Positions 1 through 8,200 of a stretch of 35,053 bases of DNA are shown here, in pieces. The DNA comes from Alysiella crassa DSM 2578 (GTDB lineage: Bacteria; Pseudomonadota; Gammaproteobacteria; Burkholderiales; Neisseriaceae): contig NZ_JQKH01000020.1 in assembly GCF_000745955.1 (NCBI RefSeq), forward strand, positions 1-35,053, given 5' to 3'. The notes beneath the pieces were generated by a model. The model had not been told where the DNA came from, did not search any database, and saw only the letters and a program-made list of their open reading frames with translations. Every line of letters begins with the position of its first letter. The first letter of the stretch is position 1. The position numbers were made by a program, and so were the translations under genes.

Positions 1-117
1 CAAAGCATCTTTCGCGTTGGTTTGGAGCAGCTTGCCAAAGCCGCCATGTTGATGATGGCAACTTTGGACTATTTTTCAAACCCAAAACAGGTCGTCCGAT
101 TTTTTGTCGTGTACTGA
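1..117 (+). CDS. C-terminal tail of an unidentified protein (partial)
   Basis: Frame 1 is open from the window edge to TGA at 115-117, giving 38 residues that begin QSIFRVGLEQ and contain the hydrophobic stretch AAMLMMATLDYF. The family is not recognised. The last codons and the stop come from a dispersed repeat (TGTCGTGTACTGA followed by a DUS), so the native C-terminus may have been replaced by repeat sequence. It lies on the same strand as the exonuclease gene, 46 bp upstream of it. The evidence is weak: a short open frame at an edge can be chance. Confidence 0.3.
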   Translation, partial: QSIFRVGLEQLAKAAMLMMATLDYFSNPKQVVRFFVVY

Positions 118-130
118 AAGGCAGCCTGAA
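105..130 (+). repeat. TGTCGTGTACTGA + DUS repeat unit
   Basis: TGTCGTGTACTGA is followed directly by AAGGCAGCCTGAA. The same pairing, in either orientation and with small changes, recurs near 4212, 4325, 9939, 18258, 18393, 20360, 23490, 24690 and 24778. It often forms the outer arm of a larger palindromic element. Confidence 0.8.
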
Positions 131-163
131 AACCCAATTTCCCACCTAAAAGGATTAAGCAAG

Positions 164-931
164 ATGAAAATTGCCACTTGGAATGTAAACTCGCTCAATG
201 TGCGCCAACCACAAGTGCTGGAATGGCTGATGAATCAGCAACCAGACGTGTTGGCATTGCAAGAATTAAAATTAGACCAAGACAAATTCCCCATCGCCGC
301 GCTGCAAATGATGGGCTGGAACGCCGTTTGGTCGGGGCAGAAAACCTATAACGGCGTGGCATTGATTAGCCGCCACGAATTGCACGATGTGCATATTGGG
401 CTGCCTGAAATGGCGGATGACCCGCAACGCCGCGTGATTGCCGCCACCGTAAACGGTGTACGCGTGATAGACGTGTATTGCGTAAACGGCGAATCTTTGG
501 ATAGTCCAAAATTTGATTATAAACGTCAATGGTTTGCTGCGCTGACACATTTTGTGCGCGATGAATTAACGCGTTATCCCGAACTGGTTTTGCTGGGCGA
601 TTTCAATATCGCGCCCACTGATGAAGATGTGTACGACCCGAAAAAATGGCATGAACAAATCCATTGTTCCAGCGAAGAACGTAGCTGGTTGAAAAATCTA
701 CTGGATTTGGGTTTACACGACAGCCTGCGCCATCTGCACCCGACTGGGGCGTTTTATACTTGGTGGGATTATCGCGGCGCGATGTTTGAAAAAGGCTTGG
801 GTTTGCGGATTGACCATGTGCTGGTGTCGGCAAATTTATTGGCAAAATTACAATCGGTTCAAGTGGATACAGATACTCGTGCCAATGAACGCCCCAGCGA
901 CCACGCGCCTGTGGTGGCGGTGTTTGGTTAA
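164..931 (+). CDS. xth: Exodeoxyribonuclease III family (NExo-type) nuclease
   Basis: This is a 255-residue Mg-dependent exonuclease/phosphatase of the ExoIII (EEP) fold, acting in base-excision repair and 3' end clean-up. Family motifs are in order: the N-terminal WNVNSLNVR, QELKLDQD with the metal-binding Glu, YNGVALIS, LLGDFNIAP, the RIDHVLVS block and the C-terminal RPSDHAPV with the catalytic Asp-His. From memory it looks more like the neisserial NExo branch than the NApe AP endonuclease branch. The ATG at 164 is preferred because it starts exactly at the conserved MKIATWN and has AGGA at 151-154. The longer frame from 104 runs through a dispersed repeat and is not credible as coding. 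The gene ends one base before a repeat element. Confidence 0.93.
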   Translation: MKIATWNVNSLNVRQPQVLEWLMNQQPDVLALQELKLDQDKFPIAALQMMGWNAVWSGQKTYNGVALISRHELHDVHIGLPEMADDPQRRVIAATVNGVRVIDVYCVNGESLDSPKFDYKRQWFAALTHFVRDELTRYPELVLLGDFNIAPTDEDVYDPKKWHEQIHCSSEERSWLKNLLDLGLHDSLRHLHPTGAFYTWWDYRGAMFEKGLGLRIDHVLVSANLLAKLQSVQVDTDTRANERPSDHAPVVAVFG

Positions 932-1135
932 TTTTCAGGCTGCCTTTCACTACCCTACAAATTTTTGTCTACCACTCATCTATTCCCTCTCCTGTGGGAG
1001 AGAGTTAGGGAGAGGGTAAAACTTTCAATGTGCCACGATTTTTCCCTCTCCCAAAGGAGAGGGGGTTAGATTGCAATATCCCAACGATTTCAGGCAATAT
1101 TTTATTTTTGTAGGGTAGCGAAAGGCTGCCTGAAA
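932..1135. repeat. CCCTCTCC-type dispersed palindromic element, copy 1
   Basis: The ends are long imperfect inverted repeats. The left arm runs from TTTTCAGGCTGCC through CTACCCTACAAA; the right arm from TTTGTAGGGTAG to GGCTGCCTGAAAA. About 28 of 30 positions pair. The interior holds CCCTCTCC/GGAGAGGG hairpins around 985-1015 and 1044-1062. A second copy lies at 21353-21745. The rest of the gap up to 1232 holds another inverted DUS (1150-1165) and an AT-rich leader for the next gene. Confidence 0.75.
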
Positions 1136-1232
1136 ATACAGCCAATACTTTCAGGCAGCCTGAAAACAGGTTAAAATTCACATTATTAACCATTTATAAT
1201 CTTGATAACAATTTTATTGTTAAGGAACAGCC

Positions 1233-1421
1233 ATGAGCGACACCGAAAATATTATTCACATCACACCCGAAGATTTGCCTTTGTATTGCACAGGTTCGCA
1301 AACGGAAGCATGGAACGGACACCCACGCGTTTTCCTGCCCATTCAATCATTTGGCGCGGCAGAATGCCCCTATTGCGGCGTGGTTTACCAATTGAATGGC
1401 GAAGTTAAAGGACACCATTAA
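1233..1421 (+). CDS. Zinc-finger (zf-CHCC type) small protein
   Basis: This 62-residue protein carries a complete CHCC zinc-binding set: Cys in LYCTG, His in GHPRVFLP, and the CPYCG pair near the C-terminus. The family (zf-CHCC) is related to the mitochondrial complex I accessory subunit NDUFS6 and is common as a free-standing small protein in Beta- and Gammaproteobacteria. Its exact role in bacteria is not established. ATG at 1233 follows AAGGAA about seven bases upstream. The stop lies two bases before the queH start, so the two are very likely translationally coupled. An alternative overlapping frame starting at 1202 has no family signature and was rejected. Confidence 0.85.
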   Translation: MSDTENIIHITPEDLPLYCTGSQTEAWNGHPRVFLPIQSFGAAECPYCGVVYQLNGEVKGHH

Positions 1422-1423
1422 TT

Positions 1424-2095
1424 ATGGCAAATCCGCAAGTTACCCCAATTGAACGCCCCAAATTAACCCTGCCCAATGGTGCGGACAAATTATTGTTGCA
1501 CTCATGCTGTGCGCCGTGTTCGGGCGAAGTGATGGAAGCCCTGCTGGCAAGCGGCATTGATTACACGATTTTTTTCTACAATCCCAATATCCACCCACTC
1601 AAAGAATACGAAATCCGCAAAAACGAAAACATCAAATTCGCCGAACAACACGGCGTGCCGTTTATTGACGCGGATTATGATGTGGACAATTGGTTTGAAC
1701 GCGCCAAAGGCATGGAATACGAACCCGAGCGCGGCATTCGTTGCACCATGTGTTTTGATATGCGATTTGAGCGCACGGCTTTGTATGCCCACGAGAATGG
1801 TTTCCCTGTGATTTCAAGCAGTTTGGGGATTTCGCGTTGGAAAGACATGAATCAAATTAATGGTTGCGGTCATCGTGCGGCGGAAAAATATCCGAATATT
1901 GTGTATTGGGATTACAACTGGCGCAAAGGTGGCGGTTCATCGCGCATGATTGAAATCAGCAAACGCGAGCATTTTTATCAGCAAGAATATTGCGGTTGTG
2001 TGTATTCTTTGCGCGATACGAATGCGTGGCGGCGTGAGCGTGGTCGTGAAGCAATTAAATTGGGGGTGAAATATTATGGCGATGAAGATGAATAA
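1424..2095 (+). CDS. queH: Epoxyqueuosine reductase QueH (DUF208)
   Basis: QueH performs the last step of queuosine synthesis, reducing epoxyqueuosine to queuosine in tRNAs with GUN anticodons. It is the non-orthologous replacement of the cobalamin-dependent QueG. The 223-residue protein has the family's cysteine groups: HSCCAPC (Cys28, Cys29, Cys32), CTMC (Cys107, Cys110) and YCGC near the C-terminus, which ligate an Fe-S cluster and an adjacent metal. [13 protein letters not shown] and the [13 protein letters not shown] block are also typical. It starts two bases after the zinc-finger gene and uses AAAGGA inside that gene's last codons as a ribosome site. A DUS palindrome follows at 2098. 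Confidence 0.93.
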   Translation: MANPQVTPIERPKLTLPNGADKLLLHSCCAPCSGEVMEALLASGIDYTIFFYNPNIHPLKEYEIRKNENIKFAEQHGVPFIDADYDVDNWFERAKGMEYEPERGIRCTMCFDMRFERTALYAHENGFPVISSSLGISRWKDMNQINGCGHRAAEKYPNIVYWDYNWRKGGGSSRMIEISKREHFYQQEYCGCVYSLRDTNAWRRERGREAIKLGVKYYGDEDE

Positions 2096-2097
2096 TC

Positions 2098-2112
2098 TTC
2101 AGGCTGCCTGAA
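2098..2112. repeat. DNA uptake sequence (representative palindromic site)
   Basis: TTCAGGCTGCCTGAA is a 7-bp palindrome around one central base, so it reads AGGCTGCCTGAA on one strand and AGGCAGCCTGAA on the other. Full or near-full sites were seen around 1151, 2216, 4450, 5889, 7603, 10141, 12455, 13245, 13673, 14165, 16106, 16137, 17202, 18371, 19957, 19991, 24650, 24976, 25468, 25881, 27124, 28050, 29207, 31085 and 31828, among others. One-sided and degenerate copies are also present (for example 2496, 2848, 3921, 8560, 14910, 30109). The DUS is the recognition tag for neisserial natural transformation. Confidence 0.93.
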
Positions 2113-2262
2113 AATTATTCTTTATAAAATACAAGGGTTACGCATTGATTGATGTATAAAAACACGGTTATTGCGCTAACTCTTTTATTTTTTATCTGTT
2201 TTTATTTCTTATTCAGGCTGCCTGAATTATAATTAAACCTTTATTTTGTCAATGAAAATATT

Positions 2263-4179
2263 ATGAATGCTCCCACGCAAATCCCCAGTTTACCGCGCCT
2301 AGAACACCATATTCGCGTTAATGACCACGAGGCAGCCTGCGCCGAATTATTGGATATTTTGTACCAATTAGACAGCAATTTTGCCAGTTTGCACCAAATT
2401 GACTTTGATTTTCCGCCCCAATTGGCACAATTGGAACATGAACGCCATGTTTATTTCTGCACCCGCATGGCAGACGCGATTAGCCAATTATTTAGGCAGC
2501 CTGAATTGCAATTGTCCGAAACTGGGTTTCAGCGTTTTATGATTGTGCAACGCTGGCTCGCGCTGATTTTCGCCAGCTCGCCCTACATCAACGCCGACCA
2601 TATTTTGAAAACCTATAATCAAAATCCCAACGCCGCGCCTTTGGACGTGTATTTAGACGATACAGCGAATAGTTTGATGAAATTTTGCGTACTCTATCTG
2701 CCCGAATCCAATGTGAATGTGAATTTGGATGTATTGTGGGCGCAAAATCCGCAAGTGTGTGTGTCGCTGTGTTTTGCGCTGCAATCGCCGCGTTTTATCG
2801 GCACGGACATTGCGTTTACCAAACGCGCCAATATTTTGCAGTGGCTGCCTGAAAAATTGGCGCAATTGGATAATTTGAATGGTTTGCCGAATAATATTTT
2901 GCATGACGTGTATATGCACTGCAGTTATGACGCGGCACAAAATAAACATTTGATTAAAAAAGAATTAAATAAACTGATTCGCCGCCATCTCCTGCAAATG
3001 AATTGGCAAGACCGCCATGTGGACACCATCGCCACACGCGAACAGAAACCTGTGATGGTGGTGGTGTTGGAGCATTTTAATGCGGCACATTCCATTTATC
3101 GCACCCATTCCACGTCTATGATTGCTGCAAAAGCGCAATTTTATGTTGTCGGGATTGGCAATAAATGGGTGGACGCGACAGGACGCGCCGTGTTTGACGC
3201 ATTTTACGAATTGCCCGACACCAGCGTGGTAAAGAAACTCATATTAATCAAAGAAATTTGCGAAGAATACGGCGCGGCGGTGTTTTACATGCCCAGCATA
3301 GGCATGGATTTGCTGCCCATTTTTGCCAGCAATACCCGACTTGCGCCCGTGCAAGCCATCGCTTTGGGACACCCCGCCACCACGCATTCTGAATTTATTG
3401 AATACGTTATCGTGGAAGACGATTATGTGGGCAATGAAGCGTGTTTCAGCGAAACCCTGTTGCGTTTGCCCAAGGACGCGTTGCCCTATGTACCGTCCGC
3501 GCTTGCGCCAACTGTGGTGGACTACCATTTGCGCCCCAATCCCGAAGTGGTGCAAATTGGCGTGGCTGCCACCACCATGAAATTGAACCCATATTTTCTG
3601 GAAGCCTGTCGCGCCATTCGCGACCGTGCGCGGGTAAAAGTGCATTTTCATTTTGCGCTGGGGCAATCTAATGGCATTACCCACCCTTATGTAGCACGAT
3701 TTATTCGGTCTTATTTGGGCGATAATGCGACCGCGCACCCTCATCAGCCGTATGAACAATATTTAAATATTTTAAATCAATGTGATATGTTGATTAACCC
3801 ATTCCCATTTGGCAATACGAATGGCATTATTGACATGATTACGCTGGGGCTGGTGGGCGTGTGCAAAACGGGCGATGAAGTGCATGAACACATAGACGAA
3901 GGCTTATTCAAACGCTTGGGGCTGCCTGAATGGTTGATTACGCATTCGGCAGATGAGTATGTGGATTGCGCCGTGCGTTTGGCGGAAAACCACGATGAGC
4001 GTTTGGCATTGCGCCGCCATATTATTGAAAACAATGGTTTGCAAACTTTGTTTACGGGCGACCCGCGTCCTTTGGGGCAAGTGTTGGCGGCGAAAGTGCG
4101 TGATTTGCTGGCGGCGAATCAGCCAGTTGCCGCGCCGAAAAAATCAGTCAGCAAAAATAAAAAGAAGAAAAAGCGTTGA
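2263..4179 (+). CDS. HMW1C-like cytoplasmic N-glycosyltransferase (GT41)
   Basis: This 638-residue protein belongs to the family of HMW1C and ApNGT, cytoplasmic enzymes that attach glucose or galactose from nucleotide-sugars to Asn in N-X-S/T sequons, usually of secreted adhesins. The C-terminal half is very close to the family: HPATTHSEFIEY, TTMKLNPYF with Lys440, GITHPYVARFIRSYLGD, TAHPHQPYEQYL, NPFPFGNTNGIIDMITLG with Asp524, and HEHIDEGLFKRLGLPEW. Lys440 and Asp524 fall one residue from Lys441 and Asp525 of ApNGT, which bind UDP-sugar. The N-terminal 240 residues form the all-alpha region typical of the family. An unusual Lys-rich tail (KNKKKKKR) ends the protein. There is no signal peptide, fitting cytoplasmic action. 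No adhesin or partner gene is adjacent. Kingella kingae is known to carry such an enzyme acting on its trimeric autotransporter. Confidence 0.93.
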   Translation: MNAPTQIPSLPRLEHHIRVNDHEAACAELLDILYQLDSNFASLHQIDFDFPPQLAQLEHERHVYFCTRMADAISQLFRQPELQLSETGFQRFMIVQRWLALIFASSPYINADHILKTYNQNPNAAPLDVYLDDTANSLMKFCVLYLPESNVNVNLDVLWAQNPQVCVSLCFALQSPRFIGTDIAFTKRANILQWLPEKLAQLDNLNGLPNNILHDVYMHCSYDAAQNKHLIKKELNKLIRRHLLQMNWQDRHVDTIATREQKPVMVVVLEHFNAAHSIYRTHSTSMIAAKAQFYVVGIGNKWVDATGRAVFDAFYELPDTSVVKKLILIKEICEEYGAAVFYMPSIGMDLLPIFASNTRLAPVQAIALGHPATTHSEFIEYVIVEDDYVGNEACFSETLLRLPKDALPYVPSALAPTVVDYHLRPNPEVVQIGVAATTMKLNPYFLEACRAIRDRARVKVHFHFALGQSNGITHPYVARFIRSYLGDNATAHPHQPYEQYLNILNQCDMLINPFPFGNTNGIIDMITLGLVGVCKTGDEVHEHIDEGLFKRLGLPEWLITHSADEYVDCAVRLAENHDERLALRRHIIENNGLQTLFTGDPRPLGQVLAAKVRDLLAANQPVAAPKKSVSKNKKKKKR

Positions 4180-4202
4180 GTGTTATCTTTAAAGGATGTG
4201 GA

Positions 4203-4335
4203 TTTTCAGGCTGCCTTTCAGTACACGACAATTTTTACCACCCAAAAGTAGGGTGCGTACCACGCACCAAATCATTCCAATAATCTGGAATTTTGGTGTG
4301 TAATACGCACCCTACATGAGTTTTGTCGTGTACTG
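4203..4335. repeat. Composite palindromic repeat, copy 1
   Basis: The outer arms are a DUS half plus CAGTACACGACA on the left and TGTCGTGTACTG on the right. The inner core at 4248-4315 runs from GTAGGGTGCGTACCACGCAC to CGCACCCTAC and can fold into a long cruciform. Five related copies occur in this window. It fills the first half of the 303-bp gap between the glycosyltransferase and purB; an IS-end-like element fills most of the second half. Confidence 0.85.
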
Positions 4336-4340
4336 TGAGA

Positions 4341-4454
4341 CTGAAACCTTTGCAAAACTCCTAAAATTTGAAATTTAAAAATTTTAATATTTTGAATTTT
4401 AAGAAATTTGTTTTTCAAAAAAGTTCAAGAAATGGCGTTTTGTAAAGGTTTCAG
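4341..4454. mobile_element. Short element with IS1106/IS5-like terminal inverted repeats
   Basis: The ends CTGAAACCTTTGCAAAAC (4341-4358) and GTTTTGTAAAGGTTTCAG (4437-4454) are inverted repeats with one mismatch over 18 bases, enclosing about 78 very AT-rich bases without an open frame. ACCTTTGCAAAA resembles the termini remembered for neisserial IS1106-type (IS5 family) elements, so this may be a MITE or a solo internally deleted copy. No clear target duplication was found. The right end runs straight into the DUS palindrome downstream of purB. Confidence 0.6.
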
Positions 4455-4482
4455 GCTGCCTGAAAATTTCAATTTGGCAACA

Positions 4483-5868
<1,386 letters not shown>

Positions 5869-5914
5869 TTATTTACCATAAAAATGCTTTCAGGCTGCCT
5901 GAAAACTGAAAATG

Positions 5915-6508
5915 CTACTCAAATTCCACTTCCGCATAAATTTCATCAATATCAACGGTGTAGCCAATGGACGCAAATTCAACCAAACCTTGTGTATAAA
6001 CTTCCGTTTCCCAACCAAAAAATTTACCACGCCGATGAACGACAATCTCTTTATGCGTTTGTGCAATCAGGAAAATTTCTTGAATGGAATGCACGTTTTT
6101 GTATTCCGCCAATTTTTCGGTTTGGTCAAACAGGGCGGTGCTTTTTTCCGACAACACTTCGCCCACCACAAGCGGATTATTGGCGATTTTGTCGCTGCCT
6201 TTAATATCACAAACAATTGAAAAATCAGGATAACGCACTTGGTTTTCTTTGGTTTGAATGCCGAAATCGCTGTTGCAAACGTGGCAGCAAGGTTTATGTT
6301 GCCGTAAAAAGAATTTCACGTCCAAACAATTCCCCGAAATAATGCTGTGATTGAGCGTATCGCCCGCCATCGCCACCACTTGCCCGTTAATCAATTCCAC
6401 GCGCTGATTGGGATAGCGTTCCAAATGCGCCAAAAATTCGGGAATGGTCATTTTATTGACTTGTTTTTCATCGGAAAACGATGAAATGGGTAACGTCATG
6501 GTATTCAT
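5915..6508 (-). CDS. Uma2 family endonuclease-like protein (DUF820)
   Basis: This 197-residue protein has the PD-(D/E)XK-like Uma2/DUF820 layout: an N-terminal helix with EFLAHLERYPNQRVELINGQVVAMAG, the RYPDFSIVCD segment with the catalytic-type Asp, then LVVGEVLSEKSTALFD, corresponding to the E-x-K/S part, and KLAEYKNV. Members are abundant in cyanobacteria and scattered elsewhere; a cellular role is not established. The start at 6508 (MNTMTLP) is preferred over the upstream codon at 6538 because AAAGGA lies just ahead of it and the extra ten residues derive from a degenerate DUS. It lies immediately downstream of pilR on the same strand but looks like an accessory insertion between purB and pil genes. 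Confidence 0.82.
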   Translation of the reverse strand: MNTMTLPISSFSDEKQVNKMTIPEFLAHLERYPNQRVELINGQVVAMAGDTLNHSIISGNCLDVKFFLRQHKPCCHVCNSDFGIQTKENQVRYPDFSIVCDIKGSDKIANNPLVVGEVLSEKSTALFDQTEKLAEYKNVHSIQEIFLIAQTHKEIVVHRRGKFFGWETEVYTQGLVEFASIGYTVDIDEIYAEVEFE

Positions 6509-6541
6509 GGTTTTTCCTTTCAGGCTGTTTGAAAACACGGT

Positions 6542-8200
6542 TTACTCAATCGCCAAACGATCCAAACGATAACGCATACTGCGGAAACTAATCCCCAATA
6601 CTTTCGCCGCTTGGGTGCGATTATATTTAGTATATTCAAGTGCTTGCTGCAAGATTTGGCGTTCCACATCGTCCAAATAATCTTGCAATTGCGTATGCCC
6701 CATTTGGAAATTGGGCAAACCCGTTGCCGCAATGTCTTCCGCCAATGGAAAATGCTCGCTGTCCAAATCCATAGGTTGATGATTGATTTGTAAATCTTCC
6801 ACATCAATCGTGTTGTTGCTGGCAAGGGCAACGGCGCGTTCCAAAATATTTTCCAATTCACGGAAATTCCCTGGATAGCCGTAATGCAACAACGCGTCTC
6901 GTGCGGCGGCGGTCATGCGTATGCCCGTGCCATGATGTTTGCGCAATAAGTGGACAATCAGGCGTTCCAAATCTTCGTGCATTTCGCGCAAAGGCGGCAT
7001 TTTCAGCGTAACCACATTCAGGCGATAAAACAAGTCTTGGCGGAATGCGCCACTGTCCACCAAATGCTCCAAATTTTTATGCGTGGCGGAAATAATGCGG
7101 ACATCTACTTTGGCTTCTTGCGCGTCGCCAATGCGGCGCACGGCTTTTTCTTGAATGGCGCGGAGCAATTTCACTTGCATGGCAAGCGGCAAATCCGCCA
7201 CTTCGTCCAAAAACAAAGTGCCGCCGTGTGCGTGTTGGAAAAAGCCCAAACGGTCTTGGTCTGCGCCCGTGAAACTGCCTTTTTTGTAACCAAAAAATTC
7301 GCTTTCCATCAAATTTTCAGGAATCGCGCCACAGTTTACCGCAATAAACGGCTTATCTGCGCGGCTGGACAATTCGTGTATGCTCCGCGCCGCTTGTTCC
7401 TTACCCGTACCACTTTCGCCCGAAATATAGACAGGCACATTGCTGTCTGCCAATTTGCGAATCAGGCGGCGGGCTTCTTCAATTTGCTGCGAGCTGCCCA
7501 AAATGCGTGGCACATCGGCTTCGCGTTTCAGGCTGCCTGTGTTTTCCACCACGTCTAATTGTGCTGATTGAACCGTTGGTTCAACCATTTCATTTTCATT
7601 TTTCAGGCTGCCTGAAACATTTGGATTGCGCCCACGCCCAGTATTATTTTGCTTAAGCATATCCGCCATATCATGCCAATCCGTGTCGCCCCAACCCATT
7701 TGTGTTGGCACATCTGCCACAGGTGGCGGCGTGGCAACTGTATTTTTTTTCACAGGTTCAGCCGCAACCGAATGGTCTTCGGTTTCGGGGTCAGGTTTGG
7801 CTTTGTTTTCCAGATATTCATCTTGCACTTTAACGGCAGATTTGACCAAAGTACGCAATTGTGCCAGCGTAATCGGTTTTTGCAAATAATCAAACGCGCC
7901 AATTTTCAAGGCTTGCACCGCTTGGTCGGCATTGCCAAAAGCGGTAATCACGGCAACAGGCGTATCCATATTGTTGCTCATGATGTGTTCCACCACTTCC
8001 AAACCCGAACCATCAGGCATACGCATATCGGTTAAAACGAGCGAATATTTGTTTTCCGTTAATTTTTTCTTGGCAATATTCACGCCTTCGGCGGTTTCCA
8101 CGTTCAGACCCATTTTCATCAGGGTCATTTCCATCAAATCACGAATATCTTGCTCATCGTCCACCACCAAAACGGGGCGATTTAAACTGTTTTTAATCAT
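6542..8200 (-). CDS. pilR: PilR-like sigma-54-dependent response regulator
   Basis: This is a 552-residue NtrC-class activator. The receiver domain covers residues 9-125 with acidic pair DD and phosphoacceptor Asp58 (LTDMRMPDG). The central AAA+ domain has GESGTGKE (Walker A), GSFTGA (the sigma-54 contact loop, Ser in place of Ala) and GTLFLDEVADLP (Walker B). The C-terminal Fis-type helix-turn-helix ends in NRTQAAKVLGISFRSMRYRL, closely matching PilR of Pseudomonas. The linker between receiver and AAA+ is long, about 110 residues, and contains two in-frame DUS copies giving GSLK peptides. In Kingella kingae PilS/PilR with sigma-54 drive type IV pilin expression. Its ATG overlaps the last 8 bases of pilS, so the two are co-translated. 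The start at 8200 begins the conserved part; the longer frame to 8272 only reads over pilS. Confidence 0.9.
   Translation of the reverse strand: MIKNSLNRPVLVVDDEQDIRDLMEMTLMKMGLNVETAEGVNIAKKKLTENKYSLVLTDMRMPDGSGLEVVEHIMSNNMDTPVAVITAFGNADQAVQALKIGAFDYLQKPITLAQLRTLVKSAVKVQDEYLENKAKPDPETEDHSVAAEPVKKNTVATPPPVADVPTQMGWGDTDWHDMADMLKQNNTGRGRNPNVSGSLKNENEMVEPTVQSAQLDVVENTGSLKREADVPRILGSSQQIEEARRLIRKLADSNVPVYISGESGTGKEQAARSIHELSSRADKPFIAVNCGAIPENLMESEFFGYKKGSFTGADQDRLGFFQHAHGGTLFLDEVADLPLAMQVKLLRAIQEKAVRRIGDAQEAKVDVRIISATHKNLEHLVDSGAFRQDLFYRLNVVTLKMPPLREMHEDLERLIVHLLRKHHGTGIRMTAAARDALLHYGYPGNFRELENILERAVALASNNTIDVEDLQINHQPMDLDSEHFPLAEDIAATGLPNFQMGHTQLQDYLDDVERQILQQALEYTKYNRTQAAKVLGISFRSMRYRLDRLAIE

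Noticed and set aside
2098-2230. Regular short repeats that might suggest a CRISPR array
   Set aside because: The recurring words are uptake sequences at irregular distances, without constant spacers or any cas gene.
7649-8035. 128-residue plus-strand frame inside pilR
   Set aside because: Antisense to the receiver domain and linker of an intact regulator, with no recognisable motif.
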